Shown piece after piece: positions 8,040 to 17,000 of a DNA stretch of 64,000 bases. The notes beneath the pieces are model-generated. The model searched no databases. It worked only from the letters and a program-made list of their open reading frames with translations, and was not told where the DNA came from. The translations under genes and the position numbers were made by a program. The DNA comes from JAJRZX01 sp964472295 (GTDB taxonomy: Bacteria; Desulfobacterota; GWC2-55-46; JADFVP01), in contig CAYYJQ010000009.1 of the NCBI GenBank assembly GCA_964472295.1, positions 1 through 64,000 on the forward strand, in the 5' to 3' direction. The stretch's first letter is position 1. Every line of letters begins with the position of its first letter.

Positions 8040-8645
8040 TTACATATCTTTTCTGTAAAAGACCTTTTCCATCATATCCCTCAGGAGCGGCCCAAGCTCA
8101 TACTCGAGCATGTCGGCAAGGAGTATGTTGTCGCGCGAGATACGGGCGTCACGCAGGCCGGAGAGGTTTCTGAGAATCTTCTCGTAATACTCGCCTGGGT
8201 CATGCCGGAAGACGTCCATGCCATAGGAGAGGCCGCACTTGTAGAGCGAATCCATTGTCTTTACCACCTCTCCCGTGGACTCGATGATGGAGGCAAGGGT
8301 CTTGTCCACCTTGAAGGAACCGCGCCTGAGAGAATCAGAGGCGCTCTCCAGAAGGCCCTCTATGAAGGCGATGTACTCGTTCACCGTGTATATGCCCTTG
8401 AGGACGAGATGGTCCACGCCCTCGGTAAAGAGCCTCAATTCGCCAACGTTGATAACAGGCTCGCAGAGTTCGACGGCCTCCTTCCACGCATAACCCCTCC
8501 TGTCGCCGTCCACCCAGAGTTCCTGTATGAAGCGCCTGAGGGGCCGAAGGTCTGTCTCCACGGCGTTTATCACATCGCCAATGGTCGAGGCCGGGCCAAG
8601 GCCCGTGAGTTCGAGTCTCGCGTCATCAAGGTATACTTCCGTCAT
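8040..8645 (-). CDS. Protein of unknown function in flagellin locus
   Basis: The 201-residue product is not recognised. The start at 8645 is chosen because AAAGGAGCCCCTC precedes this ATG; a longer reading frame back to 8747 would add a Cys-rich N-terminus that lacks a ribosome-binding site. The N-terminal 55 residues look like mixed beta/alpha (VYLDDARLELTG); the rest is largely helical with no membrane segment. Its place between maf and fliC suggests a role in flagellin modification or export (inference). Confidence 0.7.
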   Translation of the reverse strand: MTEVYLDDARLELTGLGPASTIGDVINAVETDLRPLRRFIQELWVDGDRRGYAWKEAVELCEPVINVGELRLFTEGVDHLVLKGIYTVNEYIAFIEGLLESASDSLRRGSFKVDKTLASIIESTGEVVKTMDSLYKCGLSYGMDVFRHDPGEYYEKILRNLSGLRDARISRDNILLADMLEYELGPLLRDMMEKVFYRKDM

Positions 8646-8813
8646 GAGGGGCTCCTTTATGCATGTTTTTTTAACCGGGCACTCTCGCCCGCAGAGTATT
8701 TTCAGGGGACAAACAGCACACCGTCCCTTTAAGCCATTTTTTGTCATCCACGGCTGACTCCCTGCTCCCGCGGGTGTTATTCAGGGGAAAAGGGCCATTC
8801 ATCCCCAATTCAA

Positions 8814-10733
8814 TCACTTCTCGTTAACAACGGCGCGCCCGCCGCTGTCCGGGCCGTCAACGAGCCCGCGCGCCACTTCGAGTCCGTGACCTATCATGGG
8901 CTTAAAGAGAAGGCACATCTTCCTTACCTCGCTGTAAGTGCGAATTGTCCTCTCAATGTCCTTCTCGAACTGTATCCTCGCGGACCCGTCCTCTTCCTCG
9001 CGGAGGTAGCCCTTCAGGTCATAGGTATACTCCACAAGCGCCTCCCAGAGGAACGAGACCTTGAGGGCGGCTTTGAAAAGTTTTTTTTCCTTTTTCCTTA
9101 TCCTCTCTATGGGTCCTGAGAGTTCAAGAGAGAGTCCTTTTTCGAGAAAGGCCCTCTTAAGCCTTCCCGCCTCTCTGATAATCTCCGAGGAGAGGTTCAG
9201 GACAAGCCCCACGTGTTTTTCAAGTCCCCTGAAGGCCTCCAGAAGACCGCCCGCGTTGACATCGGGGCGCACGGCCCCGGCCTCGTCCAGTATCTTCTCG
9301 ACTGGAACCGGCCCCTTCAAGTGTTGCTCAATGACCTCGGCAAGGGGCAGGTGCTCCATGCCCTTTATATAAGCGCCGCCCTCTGTTGAGTTGTAGACGC
9401 GGAGGCCGGGAAACTGCTCCTTCAGAAGGACCATGTACCTCTCGAACCACTGGTGAAATGTCACCCAGTCGTATTTACTGGCAACGGGCCGCCCGTCAAG
9501 GCCTGTAAGCCACTGGAGTTTATGGGTCATGGTGCGCCGGTGGCCTGAGATGTAGTGTTCCCGCACCAGAATAAGCCCCTTCTCCTCGTCTATCTCCACC
9601 CTCTGCCTGTCATAGACGCCTCCCTCGGCGTGGCTCTGTCCGTTCTCAAAGGCAAGGTCCTGACCAATGAAGATAATGGGGTCGCAACCGAATGTGACGC
9701 CCATGTCGAACATGGCCGTGGTTACGGAGCCGCCTATGGATACAAAGGAACTGCTCCCCCAGAGCCCGGCCTGCTCAAGGCTGAGGGCGATGTAGGGGCT
9801 GTAGAAGATGAACTTTCCACGGGCCCGTCTTCTGAACATCTCAGGGTGAGAGACCTCGGAGAGTATGAGGCGTATATTCTCATCGGCCACGCCTCCGTCG
9901 AAGTACTCCTTGAGGTCCACCTTTTCTCCGGCTATGACGGCGTGGGGGGTAACGCCGTACTTGAGGAGGCTCTTGTAGGCCGTGATGGCCGATACGATAA
10001 AGGCCCTGTCCTTTATGCCGGAAAGTAGGGCGGCGTTCTTTTTTAGCGACGGTCCGGCCCCGACTATAACAAGGGGCACGCCCCTGAGCCTGTTATTCAG
10101 GACGCCGACAGATGGATAGGCGGCGAAATTCTCGAGGTTTGCGAAGTAGTTCTTCAGCCAGTCAAGGCGCGAGTCTATCTCTGTCCTTATGCCGACCTTC
10201 TGGGACGTATGGGCGTTCTCGACCTTTATGACAAAGTTACGGAGTTCCTCGGGAAAGGCAAGGCTGTAGGCAAGGGTATGATAGCCGAGGATATTATCGA
10301 GTCCATCGGTAAAACGCTGGACCCAGGCGATGAAGGGGCCTATGTAGTTGGCAAGGAATACTCCGGGCAGGGAGAGTTCACGGCTCAGGTCAACTTCCAT
10401 GAGCACGCCCTTTAGTATCTCCATGGAGGGCTCAAGGACAAAGACCTTCTTCATGCCCTTCTTGAGGAGCGTACGGAGGAGATAGGCGCAGCCAAGACCA
10501 AAGATGACAACGCAGTCAGGTTTTTTCTTGAGTATTTCCCCTGCCTGAACCTCGGCCTCTTTCCATGGGGCGTACTGGCTGTTAAATAAACGGCCCCTGT
10601 ACGAGAGGACTGGTTCGCCCTTCTTTGATACGCCAAGTTTAACGGCCTTCTCAATATCAAAGGCCCTCAGCCTCTCGGCAAGGATGCTGTCTTTTTTCGC
10701 GATTGCCGTGATGTTTTTTTCAAATATTTTCAT
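8814..10733 (-). CDS. Maf-family flagellin glycosyltransferase (DUF115)
   Basis: Maf (motility accessory factor) proteins transfer pseudaminic or legionaminic acid from CMP-sugar to flagellin Ser/Thr in the cytoplasm. This 639-residue protein has the usual length. The central DUF115 core (about 190-400) begins with VIVGAGPSLKKN and includes the segment FGCDPIIFIGQDLAF with conserved acidic residues, flanked by an N-terminal alpha/beta region and a helical C-terminal domain (about 470-640). The ATG is preceded by GGAGTG, which is the last piece of a 79-bp tandem repeat. It ends 168 bp before the next gene and is the last recognisable enzyme of the glycan island before fliC. Confidence 0.88.
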   Translation of the reverse strand: MKIFEKNITAIAKKDSILAERLRAFDIEKAVKLGVSKKGEPVLSYRGRLFNSQYAPWKEAEVQAGEILKKKPDCVVIFGLGCAYLLRTLLKKGMKKVFVLEPSMEILKGVLMEVDLSRELSLPGVFLANYIGPFIAWVQRFTDGLDNILGYHTLAYSLAFPEELRNFVIKVENAHTSQKVGIRTEIDSRLDWLKNYFANLENFAAYPSVGVLNNRLRGVPLVIVGAGPSLKKNAALLSGIKDRAFIVSAITAYKSLLKYGVTPHAVIAGEKVDLKEYFDGGVADENIRLILSEVSHPEMFRRRARGKFIFYSPYIALSLEQAGLWGSSSFVSIGGSVTTAMFDMGVTFGCDPIIFIGQDLAFENGQSHAEGGVYDRQRVEIDEEKGLILVREHYISGHRRTMTHKLQWLTGLDGRPVASKYDWVTFHQWFERYMVLLKEQFPGLRVYNSTEGGAYIKGMEHLPLAEVIEQHLKGPVPVEKILDEAGAVRPDVNAGGLLEAFRGLEKHVGLVLNLSSEIIREAGRLKRAFLEKGLSLELSGPIERIRKKEKKLFKAALKVSFLWEALVEYTYDLKGYLREEEDGSARIQFEKDIERTIRTYSEVRKMCLLFKPMIGHGLEVARGLVDGPDSGGRAVVNEK

Positions 10734-10737
10734 CAAT

Positions 10738-11052
10738 CACTCCAACATTTTTTTACCGCGACTCAATGCCCCCCTCTTTTAAGCCGCCACAGAGCCAATA
10801 AAAAATATCTTCAATCTCTCCGGCATTTTTTTATCCGCGGCTCAAAGGCCGGTTCCTTTAAGCCGCGCAAGAGCGGGTAAAAAATCTTGTCAATCACTCC
10901 AACATTTTTTTATCCGCGGCTCGATGCCCCCCTCTTTTAAGCCGCCCCAGAGCGGGTAAAAAATCTCGTCAATCACTCCTATGTTTTTTTGCCCGCACCT
11001 TGAAGGTCAGTTCGTTTACGCCGCGCCAGACCCAGTAAGAGGTGTCGTCAAT
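10738..11052 (-). repeat. 79-bp tandem array derived from a gene 3' end
   Basis: Four direct units (11052-10974, 10973-10895, 10894-10816, 10815-10738; 79, 79, 79 and 78 bp) follow one another. The first is the last 26 codons of the GH57-like gene; the other three lie in the intergenic space. Each unit begins ATTGA, encodes a recognisable IDxIFYxLxxGLKE-like peptide in its own frame, and ends with a GGAGTG-type ribosome-binding sequence overlapping a TGA. The last unit runs straight into the ATG of maf. Confidence 0.92.
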
Positions 11053-13083
11053 CTCCCCGGCGCTGTGGTAGAGACGGAGAAAAAAAGTCGAGCCCCTCTC
11101 CCTGTAATCAACCATGGGCACGGGCAGTGCGTCTCCATGGTCCGAACTTATGGTAATCTTCTTCTCGTTATCTCCCATGCTCACCCAGCCCTCCGTGGCC
11201 CCGAGACACGACGAGGCCGAGATGGCCTGACTTACGGGGCTTGAGTGCGATACGGCGTGCCCCTGGAGCATGAACCTCTCGGGACGGGTCCCGCCGTTCA
11301 CGGTCTCGTAGTAGAGTTGGTCTCTCTGAAAGGCCTCTGGCATGAGCGTGAAGATACCGAGCCGCAGGGAAGAGGCCATGAGCCCCCGAAGCCTTAGCCT
11401 GTAGTGAAGGGTAAAGGAGCTATTTGAAAATGGGATGCGATAGGTCTTCTCGATTATTCCAATGGGCGACTCAATAGCGGCGAAGACGGATACGCCGTCA
11501 TTGTCTTCAGTAACAGTGGGCGCAACGGGCAGGAGGTCCGTGGTCTTCCGGCCATGGCGGCTCGTCTGTATGAGGTGACCCGAGAAAAAGTCCGCGCCAA
11601 GGTCAATGGACTCGTAGTGTCCGTGGCTGATGGTGCCAATGAGGGGTTCTGGTGAGACAAGGGGAAAAGAGGCCGAACCAAGGGCAAGCCCCCTGTCCTT
11701 GAGGAGTTCAATCTCCACGGCCCCGGTGCATACCCTTAGCCGGGTCTCCGTCTCCTCTGTCTGGACCATGGGCATTAGCCCGGACCTCATTACAGCGCCT
11801 GCGCCGATATAGGGGCCGGCAAGGCAGAGGAGGTTGGCCTCCTGGTCTCTCCCGTTCATATCCTCATCTTCAGTCCCCTCTCCTGTTACTTCCACCAGTG
11901 CGTCCGTAAGGCCCGCTTCTCTCATGCGCCGCTCCGTCTCCATTGAGAGCCAGCCCATGCCCTCGTTAAAGCGGGCGAATTTTTCATCCGTGGTATTTGT
12001 CCTGAAGTCCGAGGCCCAGAGTTCCGTGAGCGTCTCGCGCATCCTGTCCCAATCCCCTTCGCCTATTACCCCCGCCTTTCCAAGTCCGCGAAACCTCCTG
12101 TAGAGCCCCCTGCACCTCGCGTTTATATGGGCGCTGTCGCGGCCCGTGACCGACCACCTCAGGGGGTTGTACTTTTCCTGCTTCTTGCAGACAATGGGCG
12201 TCTCCACGGATTCGAGGCAAAGGGCCGGGGCCTCCCTGTCACTCTCAAACTTCTTGATAATCTCCACGGGCCGCATGAGTTCAAGCCCCCTCTCGCACCT
12301 TATGAGTTCAAGTATTCGCCTTATCCTCGAAAAGTCGCCGCGCCCGGTCCCGCCCCTTCCAGGGGTAAAGTCAAATATCTCGGCGTCATTGGAGTAGGCC
12401 GTGAAGGCGCGGTCCTCGGCGCGGCTGTAATGGGAGCGCAGGTACTCCATGTATTCGTCCATGGGGACCTCGCCGCGCGCGGCGCGGGCGAACTTCTGAA
12501 AACCAATGGAATGAGACCAGAGGAGCCCTACTTCATCGCCGGGAACGAGCCCGGCGGCCCTCCGGGGCCTGTAGAGGAGGTCCTTCTCAAAACCGTTATG
12601 ACGCGCCGAGTTGTTCCAGTCCATGATAATGGCCCTGTAGCCCGCTTCTTTATATAGTCCCGTAAGTCCTGCTGAATAGGTCTGCTCGTTCACAAGGGCA
12701 ATCCCGGGGCGTCTTCCAAGTATCTCCTCATAGCCCCTGCACCCAAGTTCAAGGTTCCACCTGTTCACCTCTGCCGGGATAAGGGGCATGATGCACTGGG
12801 CATGGCCAGAGCCGATAAAGTCGAGGGCGCCCTCGGCCCAGAGTTCGCGGAGGCGGAGCGTAAAGGCGGGGTCAAGGTCCCGCACCCTCTGAAGGGTCCA
12901 GGCCGTCATCTCAATGGCCACGGCCAGCCCGGACTCGGCAAGGCGAAGTATGGGCCAGTAGCAACTCTTTATTACAGAGGGAAAGTCGCGGCTGTCTATG
13001 AGCGAGAAGGCGAGATTGCAGTGAAAGAGGGCATAGACCGAGAGCCCTGGCAGGGGCTTCTCCTCAAAGGAATTTTTTCTCAC
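10969..13083 (-). CDS. GH57-like glycoside hydrolase
   Basis: This 704-residue protein resembles family 57 alpha-glucan/alpha-mannan enzymes. The N-terminal (beta/alpha) barrel part (about 10-250) has HCNLAFSL near the start, GSGHAQCIMPLIP, the segment VNEQTYSAGL where the catalytic Glu would lie, and YSNDAEIFDF as a possible acid/base region. A helical stretch and a C-terminal all-beta domain (about 420-700) follow. Family membership is by pattern only and catalytic assignments are inference. The start overlaps the stop of the radical-SAM gene (ATGA). In a sugar-modification island it may trim or rearrange a glycan rather than digest polysaccharide. Confidence 0.7.
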   Translation of the reverse strand: MRKNSFEEKPLPGLSVYALFHCNLAFSLIDSRDFPSVIKSCYWPILRLAESGLAVAIEMTAWTLQRVRDLDPAFTLRLRELWAEGALDFIGSGHAQCIMPLIPAEVNRWNLELGCRGYEEILGRRPGIALVNEQTYSAGLTGLYKEAGYRAIIMDWNNSARHNGFEKDLLYRPRRAAGLVPGDEVGLLWSHSIGFQKFARAARGEVPMDEYMEYLRSHYSRAEDRAFTAYSNDAEIFDFTPGRGGTGRGDFSRIRRILELIRCERGLELMRPVEIIKKFESDREAPALCLESVETPIVCKKQEKYNPLRWSVTGRDSAHINARCRGLYRRFRGLGKAGVIGEGDWDRMRETLTELWASDFRTNTTDEKFARFNEGMGWLSMETERRMREAGLTDALVEVTGEGTEDEDMNGRDQEANLLCLAGPYIGAGAVMRSGLMPMVQTEETETRLRVCTGAVEIELLKDRGLALGSASFPLVSPEPLIGTISHGHYESIDLGADFFSGHLIQTSRHGRKTTDLLPVAPTVTEDNDGVSVFAAIESPIGIIEKTYRIPFSNSSFTLHYRLRLRGLMASSLRLGIFTLMPEAFQRDQLYYETVNGGTRPERFMLQGHAVSHSSPVSQAISASSCLGATEGWVSMGDNEKKITISSDHGDALPVPMVDYRERGSTFFLRLYHSAGEIDDTSYWVWRGVNELTFKVRAKKHRSD

Positions 13084-14702
13084 GGATACCTCTCCTTGAG
13101 TCCGAGGATGTCGTACTTTACGAACATGGCCGAGGTCTCAAGGAGGACGTTCATGAAGATTGGCCGCTTTCTCCGCCATACATCGCCTATGTAACGGAGC
13201 GCGCGCATGGGGTCTGACCTTATGAGGTGATGGGTCCTGTCGGCCTCGACAATGGTCTCTATGTACTCCGGGGTAAAGTCCCGCGTCTTTATATTGGGTT
13301 TTACCACCTCCACGCGGTCGTAACTGAACCCATCGGCAAAGAGGCCCTCGTCGCGACACCTCTCGAATAGTTCACTTCCCGGTAAAGGCGTGGCTATATA
13401 GACCTCTCTGCTGTCAAAGAGGCCGCTGTAGTTAGCCATGTAGAGAGAGCGCCGAATGTCATCTTTTGTCTCTCCCGGCAGGCCTATGACAAAGGTCCCT
13501 GTAAGGCGAACGCCCTTATTGCGGGCATAGCGCAGGACCTCCATGGCGCGGTCGAGTTTAAGGGGTTTTTTGACTATATTTGTAAGTACCTCCTGAACCC
13601 CGGACTCGATGGCAAAGCCCATGGAGACGCATCCCATCTCAACGAGTTCATCTATCAGTTCCTCGTCCATGCACCATAGGGCAAGGACCATGAAGTGTAT
13701 CTCAAGGTCATAGCCCCGGCGTCTGAACCCGCGGCAGAACTCCTTTGCCCGCTTCCTGTCGTGGGTGAAGTTATCGTCAATTATCATGAGTTTTTTTATG
13801 CCGTAATTCTCGACAAGAAAATCTATCTCGCGAAAGACCTCTTCAAGGCAACGCGCCCGGAACTTGCGTCCCATGGTCCTGTGCACGGAGCAGAAGACGC
13901 ACCTTCCGGCGCAGCCCCGAGTGGTGAGCACAGTGGGCATGGCCTGAGGCCAGCCCCATGTCACGGCCCGGGGCTCGTAGTTTTTGGAGTATTTTTCGTA
14001 TGGAAAGAGGTGCCACGCCGGAAAGGGCAGGGCATCGAGGTCGTTTATGAAATCGCCCCTCGGGTTAACGGTAACACGCCCGTCCTCCCGCCAGACAAGG
14101 CCCGGCACAGAGGCATAGGCAGGGCCTTTTGCCGCGGCCCCGGCCTCTTCCATGTCTTTTTTCCCTTCTCCATCCTTACCCTCTTTGCACGTGCAGTTGT
14201 CGCAGGACTCTCCGTCGCCGCACCTGCCATCTTCTCTCTCAATGGCGTCTATCAGGGCTGGAAGGGACTCCTCGGCCTCGCCCATGAGGACAAAATCAAT
14301 GGCAGGGTTCTCCATGACCTCTTCGGGCATGGATGTGGGGTGGTTTCCGCCGACTACTACAGGGGAATCTGGGTAGATGGATTTCACGATACGGGCCGTC
14401 TCGTTCATGGAGCCCACCATTACTGAAAAGTTACAACTTATTCCAACCATATCTGGCTCAAAATCCCTTATCCTCTTTGAGACCTCGTCCATGGGAATAC
14501 CCACCTCCACATAGTTGTCCCTTAGCGGCGCGTCCCTGTCGAGCCCCTCGGTCTGGCAGTCCAGAATGGCCACCTCACGGCCCCTCTTTTCAAGGACAGC
14601 CGCAAGGTACATTATGCCCATTGGGGGGTATACTATCCTCTGCCCTGATGTGGCTATCCTCATGCCCGGCTGTATAAGGAGTATCTTCTCTATTTTCTTC
14701 AT
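13080..14702 (-). CDS. B12-binding-domain radical SAM protein
   Basis: The 540-residue enzyme has an N-terminal cobalamin-binding-like Rossmann domain (about 1-170, starting KKIEKILLIQPG, with VVGGNHPTSMPEE). A radical-SAM core (from about 240) follows, with the cluster motif C-AGR-C-VF-C. It could do a methylation or rearrangement on the sugar. Between the domains is an unusual Cys-rich, charged insertion (about 155-200, CGDGESCDNCTC). The start at 14702 (MKKIEKI) is preferred; an upstream in-frame start would overlap the ATP-grasp gene. The gene stop overlaps the GH57-like start by 4 bp, so these are coupled. Confidence 0.85.
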   Translation of the reverse strand: MKKIEKILLIQPGMRIATSGQRIVYPPMGIMYLAAVLEKRGREVAILDCQTEGLDRDAPLRDNYVEVGIPMDEVSKRIRDFEPDMVGISCNFSVMVGSMNETARIVKSIYPDSPVVVGGNHPTSMPEEVMENPAIDFVLMGEAEESLPALIDAIEREDGRCGDGESCDNCTCKEGKDGEGKKDMEEAGAAAKGPAYASVPGLVWREDGRVTVNPRGDFINDLDALPFPAWHLFPYEKYSKNYEPRAVTWGWPQAMPTVLTTRGCAGRCVFCSVHRTMGRKFRARCLEEVFREIDFLVENYGIKKLMIIDDNFTHDRKRAKEFCRGFRRRGYDLEIHFMVLALWCMDEELIDELVEMGCVSMGFAIESGVQEVLTNIVKKPLKLDRAMEVLRYARNKGVRLTGTFVIGLPGETKDDIRRSLYMANYSGLFDSREVYIATPLPGSELFERCRDEGLFADGFSYDRVEVVKPNIKTRDFTPEYIETIVEADRTHHLIRSDPMRALRYIGDVWRRKRPIFMNVLLETSAMFVKYDILGLKERYP

Positions 14703-14712
14703 GAAATATCCC

Positions 14713-15963
14713 TTATTGGACCATCCTGAGGCGTCCCTCGACCGTGAAATCAACGCCCTCGATGGCCTCGCGCGCCCTCATGGAGGCCTCTTCGGGCGTA
14801 ACGCCCGTTGTAATGACCATGCCCGCCCTTCCGGGGTGAGATACCACGGGGCCAAGGGTATCCCCTGGCTTCACGTTTATCTCCATCTCCTCAAGGCCGG
14901 GCATCATTTTTATATGCGGCGGTATGCGAATGGAGCGCACGACTCCTGGCCCGGGGAACCAGAACCTCTGCGATACAAAGCGCGATTTCCATGGCCTGTA
15001 ATCCCCTGCCCTTACCTTGACGCCAAGGGCAAGGAGGATTGCCGCCTCCACAATATCAACGCCCAATGAGAGGGGTATGGTATGGGTGCAGAAAAACCCG
15101 CCGCTTAGCCTCGGGGCGGCCTCTATGACCACGGGGCCGCAATCGCCCATCACGATGTCGCCCTTTATAGTCCAGTCGTCAATACCAAGGGCCCTCCCTA
15201 CCCTGCCTATTACCTTGTCCACGGCCTTGCGCTCATCATCTGTGAGGCGCGCCGGAAGGTCCCCTCCGTTCTCTATCACATAGGGCGAGAACCGCTCTAT
15301 ATACTCGTAATTTCTCTCCGAGAGCCCCGGCGTGGCCACCACCCCGCCCGTGAGCACGGACTCCGTACTTATCTGTAGCCCCTCCACCCATTCCTCCGCC
15401 ATTACGCGGCCAGAGGGCGAGTTTTTCTCTGCCTCGAAGAAGGCCCACGAGGGGTCAACGCCCCCGGTAAGACGTATGACGCCGCGCGCGCCCCGGCTGT
15501 CCACTGGTTTTATTACAAGGGTTTTCTTTCGCTCAAAGATAATTTTCTTTAGTTCCATGGGTCCCATTACCATGGAGTACCACGGCACTGGGACCCCGGC
15601 GCCTCTCATGGCCTCTTTCATGAGGAATTTATCGGACGCAAGGCGCGCCGACTCGATTGAGGGGCCGGGTAGACCGAGGCCCTCTGCCACGGTAGCCACT
15701 GTAAGGGGCACGTCAGCGGCGGCGGAGAGAACGCCGTCAATGGGACTTACACTGTGCATGGCCCGTGCGAGCCTCAGGGACTTTTCCGCGTCATAGGTGC
15801 TCGAAAGCATGGCCTCATGGGCAAGGGCAAGGCCCGGGGCCTTTTCATCGCCGTCAGAGACGATTACATGGAGCCCCATGGCAATGGCCTTCTCAATGAT
15901 GGGCAGGGCCTCTCTTCCGCCGGAAATTATGAGTATGGTCTTTCCCGCAACGCTCATGGACAT
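14713..15963 (-). CDS. ATP-grasp ligase
   Basis: The 416-residue protein is an ATP-grasp enzyme of the carboxylate-amine/thiol ligase type. Visible parts are the pre-ATP-grasp Rossmann domain (ILIISGGREALP), the ATP-grasp lysine segment VIKPVDSRGARG and EEWVEGLQIS. The metal-binding segment VVIEAAPRLSGGFF precedes a C-terminal lid (about 330-416). Such enzymes join an acyl group, often an amino acid, to an amine; here the carboxylate or amine of the nonulosonic acid is a plausible substrate, but this is inference. It overlaps the upstream dehydrogenase by 10 bp and is followed after 10 bp by the radical-SAM gene. Confidence 0.82.
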   Translation of the reverse strand: MSMSVAGKTILIISGGREALPIIEKAIAMGLHVIVSDGDEKAPGLALAHEAMLSSTYDAEKSLRLARAMHSVSPIDGVLSAAADVPLTVATVAEGLGLPGPSIESARLASDKFLMKEAMRGAGVPVPWYSMVMGPMELKKIIFERKKTLVIKPVDSRGARGVIRLTGGVDPSWAFFEAEKNSPSGRVMAEEWVEGLQISTESVLTGGVVATPGLSERNYEYIERFSPYVIENGGDLPARLTDDERKAVDKVIGRVGRALGIDDWTIKGDIVMGDCGPVVIEAAPRLSGGFFCTHTIPLSLGVDIVEAAILLALGVKVRAGDYRPWKSRFVSQRFWFPGPGVVRSIRIPPHIKMMPGLEEMEINVKPGDTLGPVVSHPGRAGMVITTGVTPEEASMRAREAIEGVDFTVEGRLRMVQ

Positions 15964-17000
15964 ACGATCACCTTTACGGCCCCTGAGGCCTCCTTGTGAG
16001 AGGCGATTGAGAACCCTTCCATAATGTCTTCAAGGGCCACCCTGTGTGTTATGAGCCCCCTTGCCCGCGCCCTGCCCTCTGCAAAGAGGCCGAGGGCCCG
16101 CACAAAGTCTTCCCTGCTGTATCGCTGTGCCCCGCGCACCTCGATTTCCTTCTCTGTAAGGTCCTTGAGGTTCATCTCGGGCGTCCTGTAATGAACGCCT
16201 GAGAGGACCAATACCCCGCCCGGCAAAAGGGCCTCGATGGCCGTTGTAATGGAGGCGCTCCCAAAGCCCCCGGAAGTATCAAAAACAATGTCAAAGGGTT
16301 TATGGTGTGAAAGGGGGCCGCATCCTGCAGGGTCAAGGGCCTCATCGGCGCCCATCTTCAGGGCAATCTCCCTCTGAAAGGGGTACTTTCCAAGGACCGA
16401 GACCATTGACGCCCCTATTATGGAGAGGGCCCTTGTGATGAGAAGCCCAAGGGTTCCACAGCCTATGACAAGGGCCCTCTTTCGGGCCACTGGACCGCCC
16501 ATGGACACTGCGTGAAGTGCCGCCCCAAGGGGCTCGACAAGGACGGCCTCTTCAGGGTCAAGATTGGTCGGGAGTTCAAAGACATTGGAAGAAGGCACGG
16601 TAACAAACTCGGCAAAGCCTCCCGGGCGGTCGAAACTTACAAAAGAGCCCTTTTTGCAGAGATTTGCGCGCCCCGAAGCGCAGGCATGACAACTCCCACA
16701 GGGCACAAGGGGAGATACCACGACCCCTGCGCCCCTCTTTATACCCCTGACCCCCTCTCCCAGTTCTTCCACCACGCCGCCTATCTCATGGCCTGCCCAG
16801 AACCTCGGCACAGGCGGGTCGCAATGAAAGATATTAAGGTCTGAGCCGCATATGCCGCAGGCCCTTACGCGCAGAAGGACCTCTCCGGTCGATGGCAGCG
16901 TGACCGCGCGCTCTCTTACAACGAGCCTCCCCGGCCCATCGAAGACAGCGGCCCTAAGCCCCGGCGGCCTTTCTGATATTTTCTCTAAAGGCATGTTCAT
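15954..17000 (-). CDS. Zinc-dependent alcohol dehydrogenase (MDR)
   Basis: The 348-residue medium-chain dehydrogenase shows the catalytic-zinc segment CGICGSDLN followed by GHEIGGVVEELG, the structural-zinc cysteines in CGSCHACASGRANLC and the nucleotide-binding Rossmann fold (VIGCGTLGLLI). It would oxidise or reduce a sugar hydroxyl with NAD(P). The start at 17000 has a strong AAGGAGGT and lies inside the 3' end of the transaldolase gene, an overlap of 47 bp. It is one of two MDR genes flanking the transaldolase, suggesting paired steps on one sugar intermediate. Confidence 0.88.
   Translation of the reverse strand: MNMPLEKISERPPGLRAAVFDGPGRLVVRERAVTLPSTGEVLLRVRACGICGSDLNIFHCDPPVPRFWAGHEIGGVVEELGEGVRGIKRGAGVVVSPLVPCGSCHACASGRANLCKKGSFVSFDRPGGFAEFVTVPSSNVFELPTNLDPEEAVLVEPLGAALHAVSMGGPVARKRALVIGCGTLGLLITRALSIIGASMVSVLGKYPFQREIALKMGADEALDPAGCGPLSHHKPFDIVFDTSGGFGSASITTAIEALLPGGVLVLSGVHYRTPEMNLKDLTEKEIEVRGAQRYSREDFVRALGLFAEGRARARGLITHRVALEDIMEGFSIASHKEASGAVKVIVCP

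Noticed and set aside
8646..8747. Cys-rich N-terminal extension of the unknown gene before fliC
   Set aside because: No ribosome-binding site at the upstream start, whereas AAAGGAG precedes the inner ATG. The Cys pattern is curious but probably non-coding.
9555..10028. Long plus-strand open frames inside the glycan island (also 13695-14426, 25276-26154, 59126-59950)
   Set aside because: Antisense shadows of minus-strand genes with clear families; no motifs or ribosome sites.
10738..11052. Tandem repeat considered as a CRISPR array
   Set aside because: Units are adjacent with no unique spacers and derive from a gene end; no cas genes nearby.
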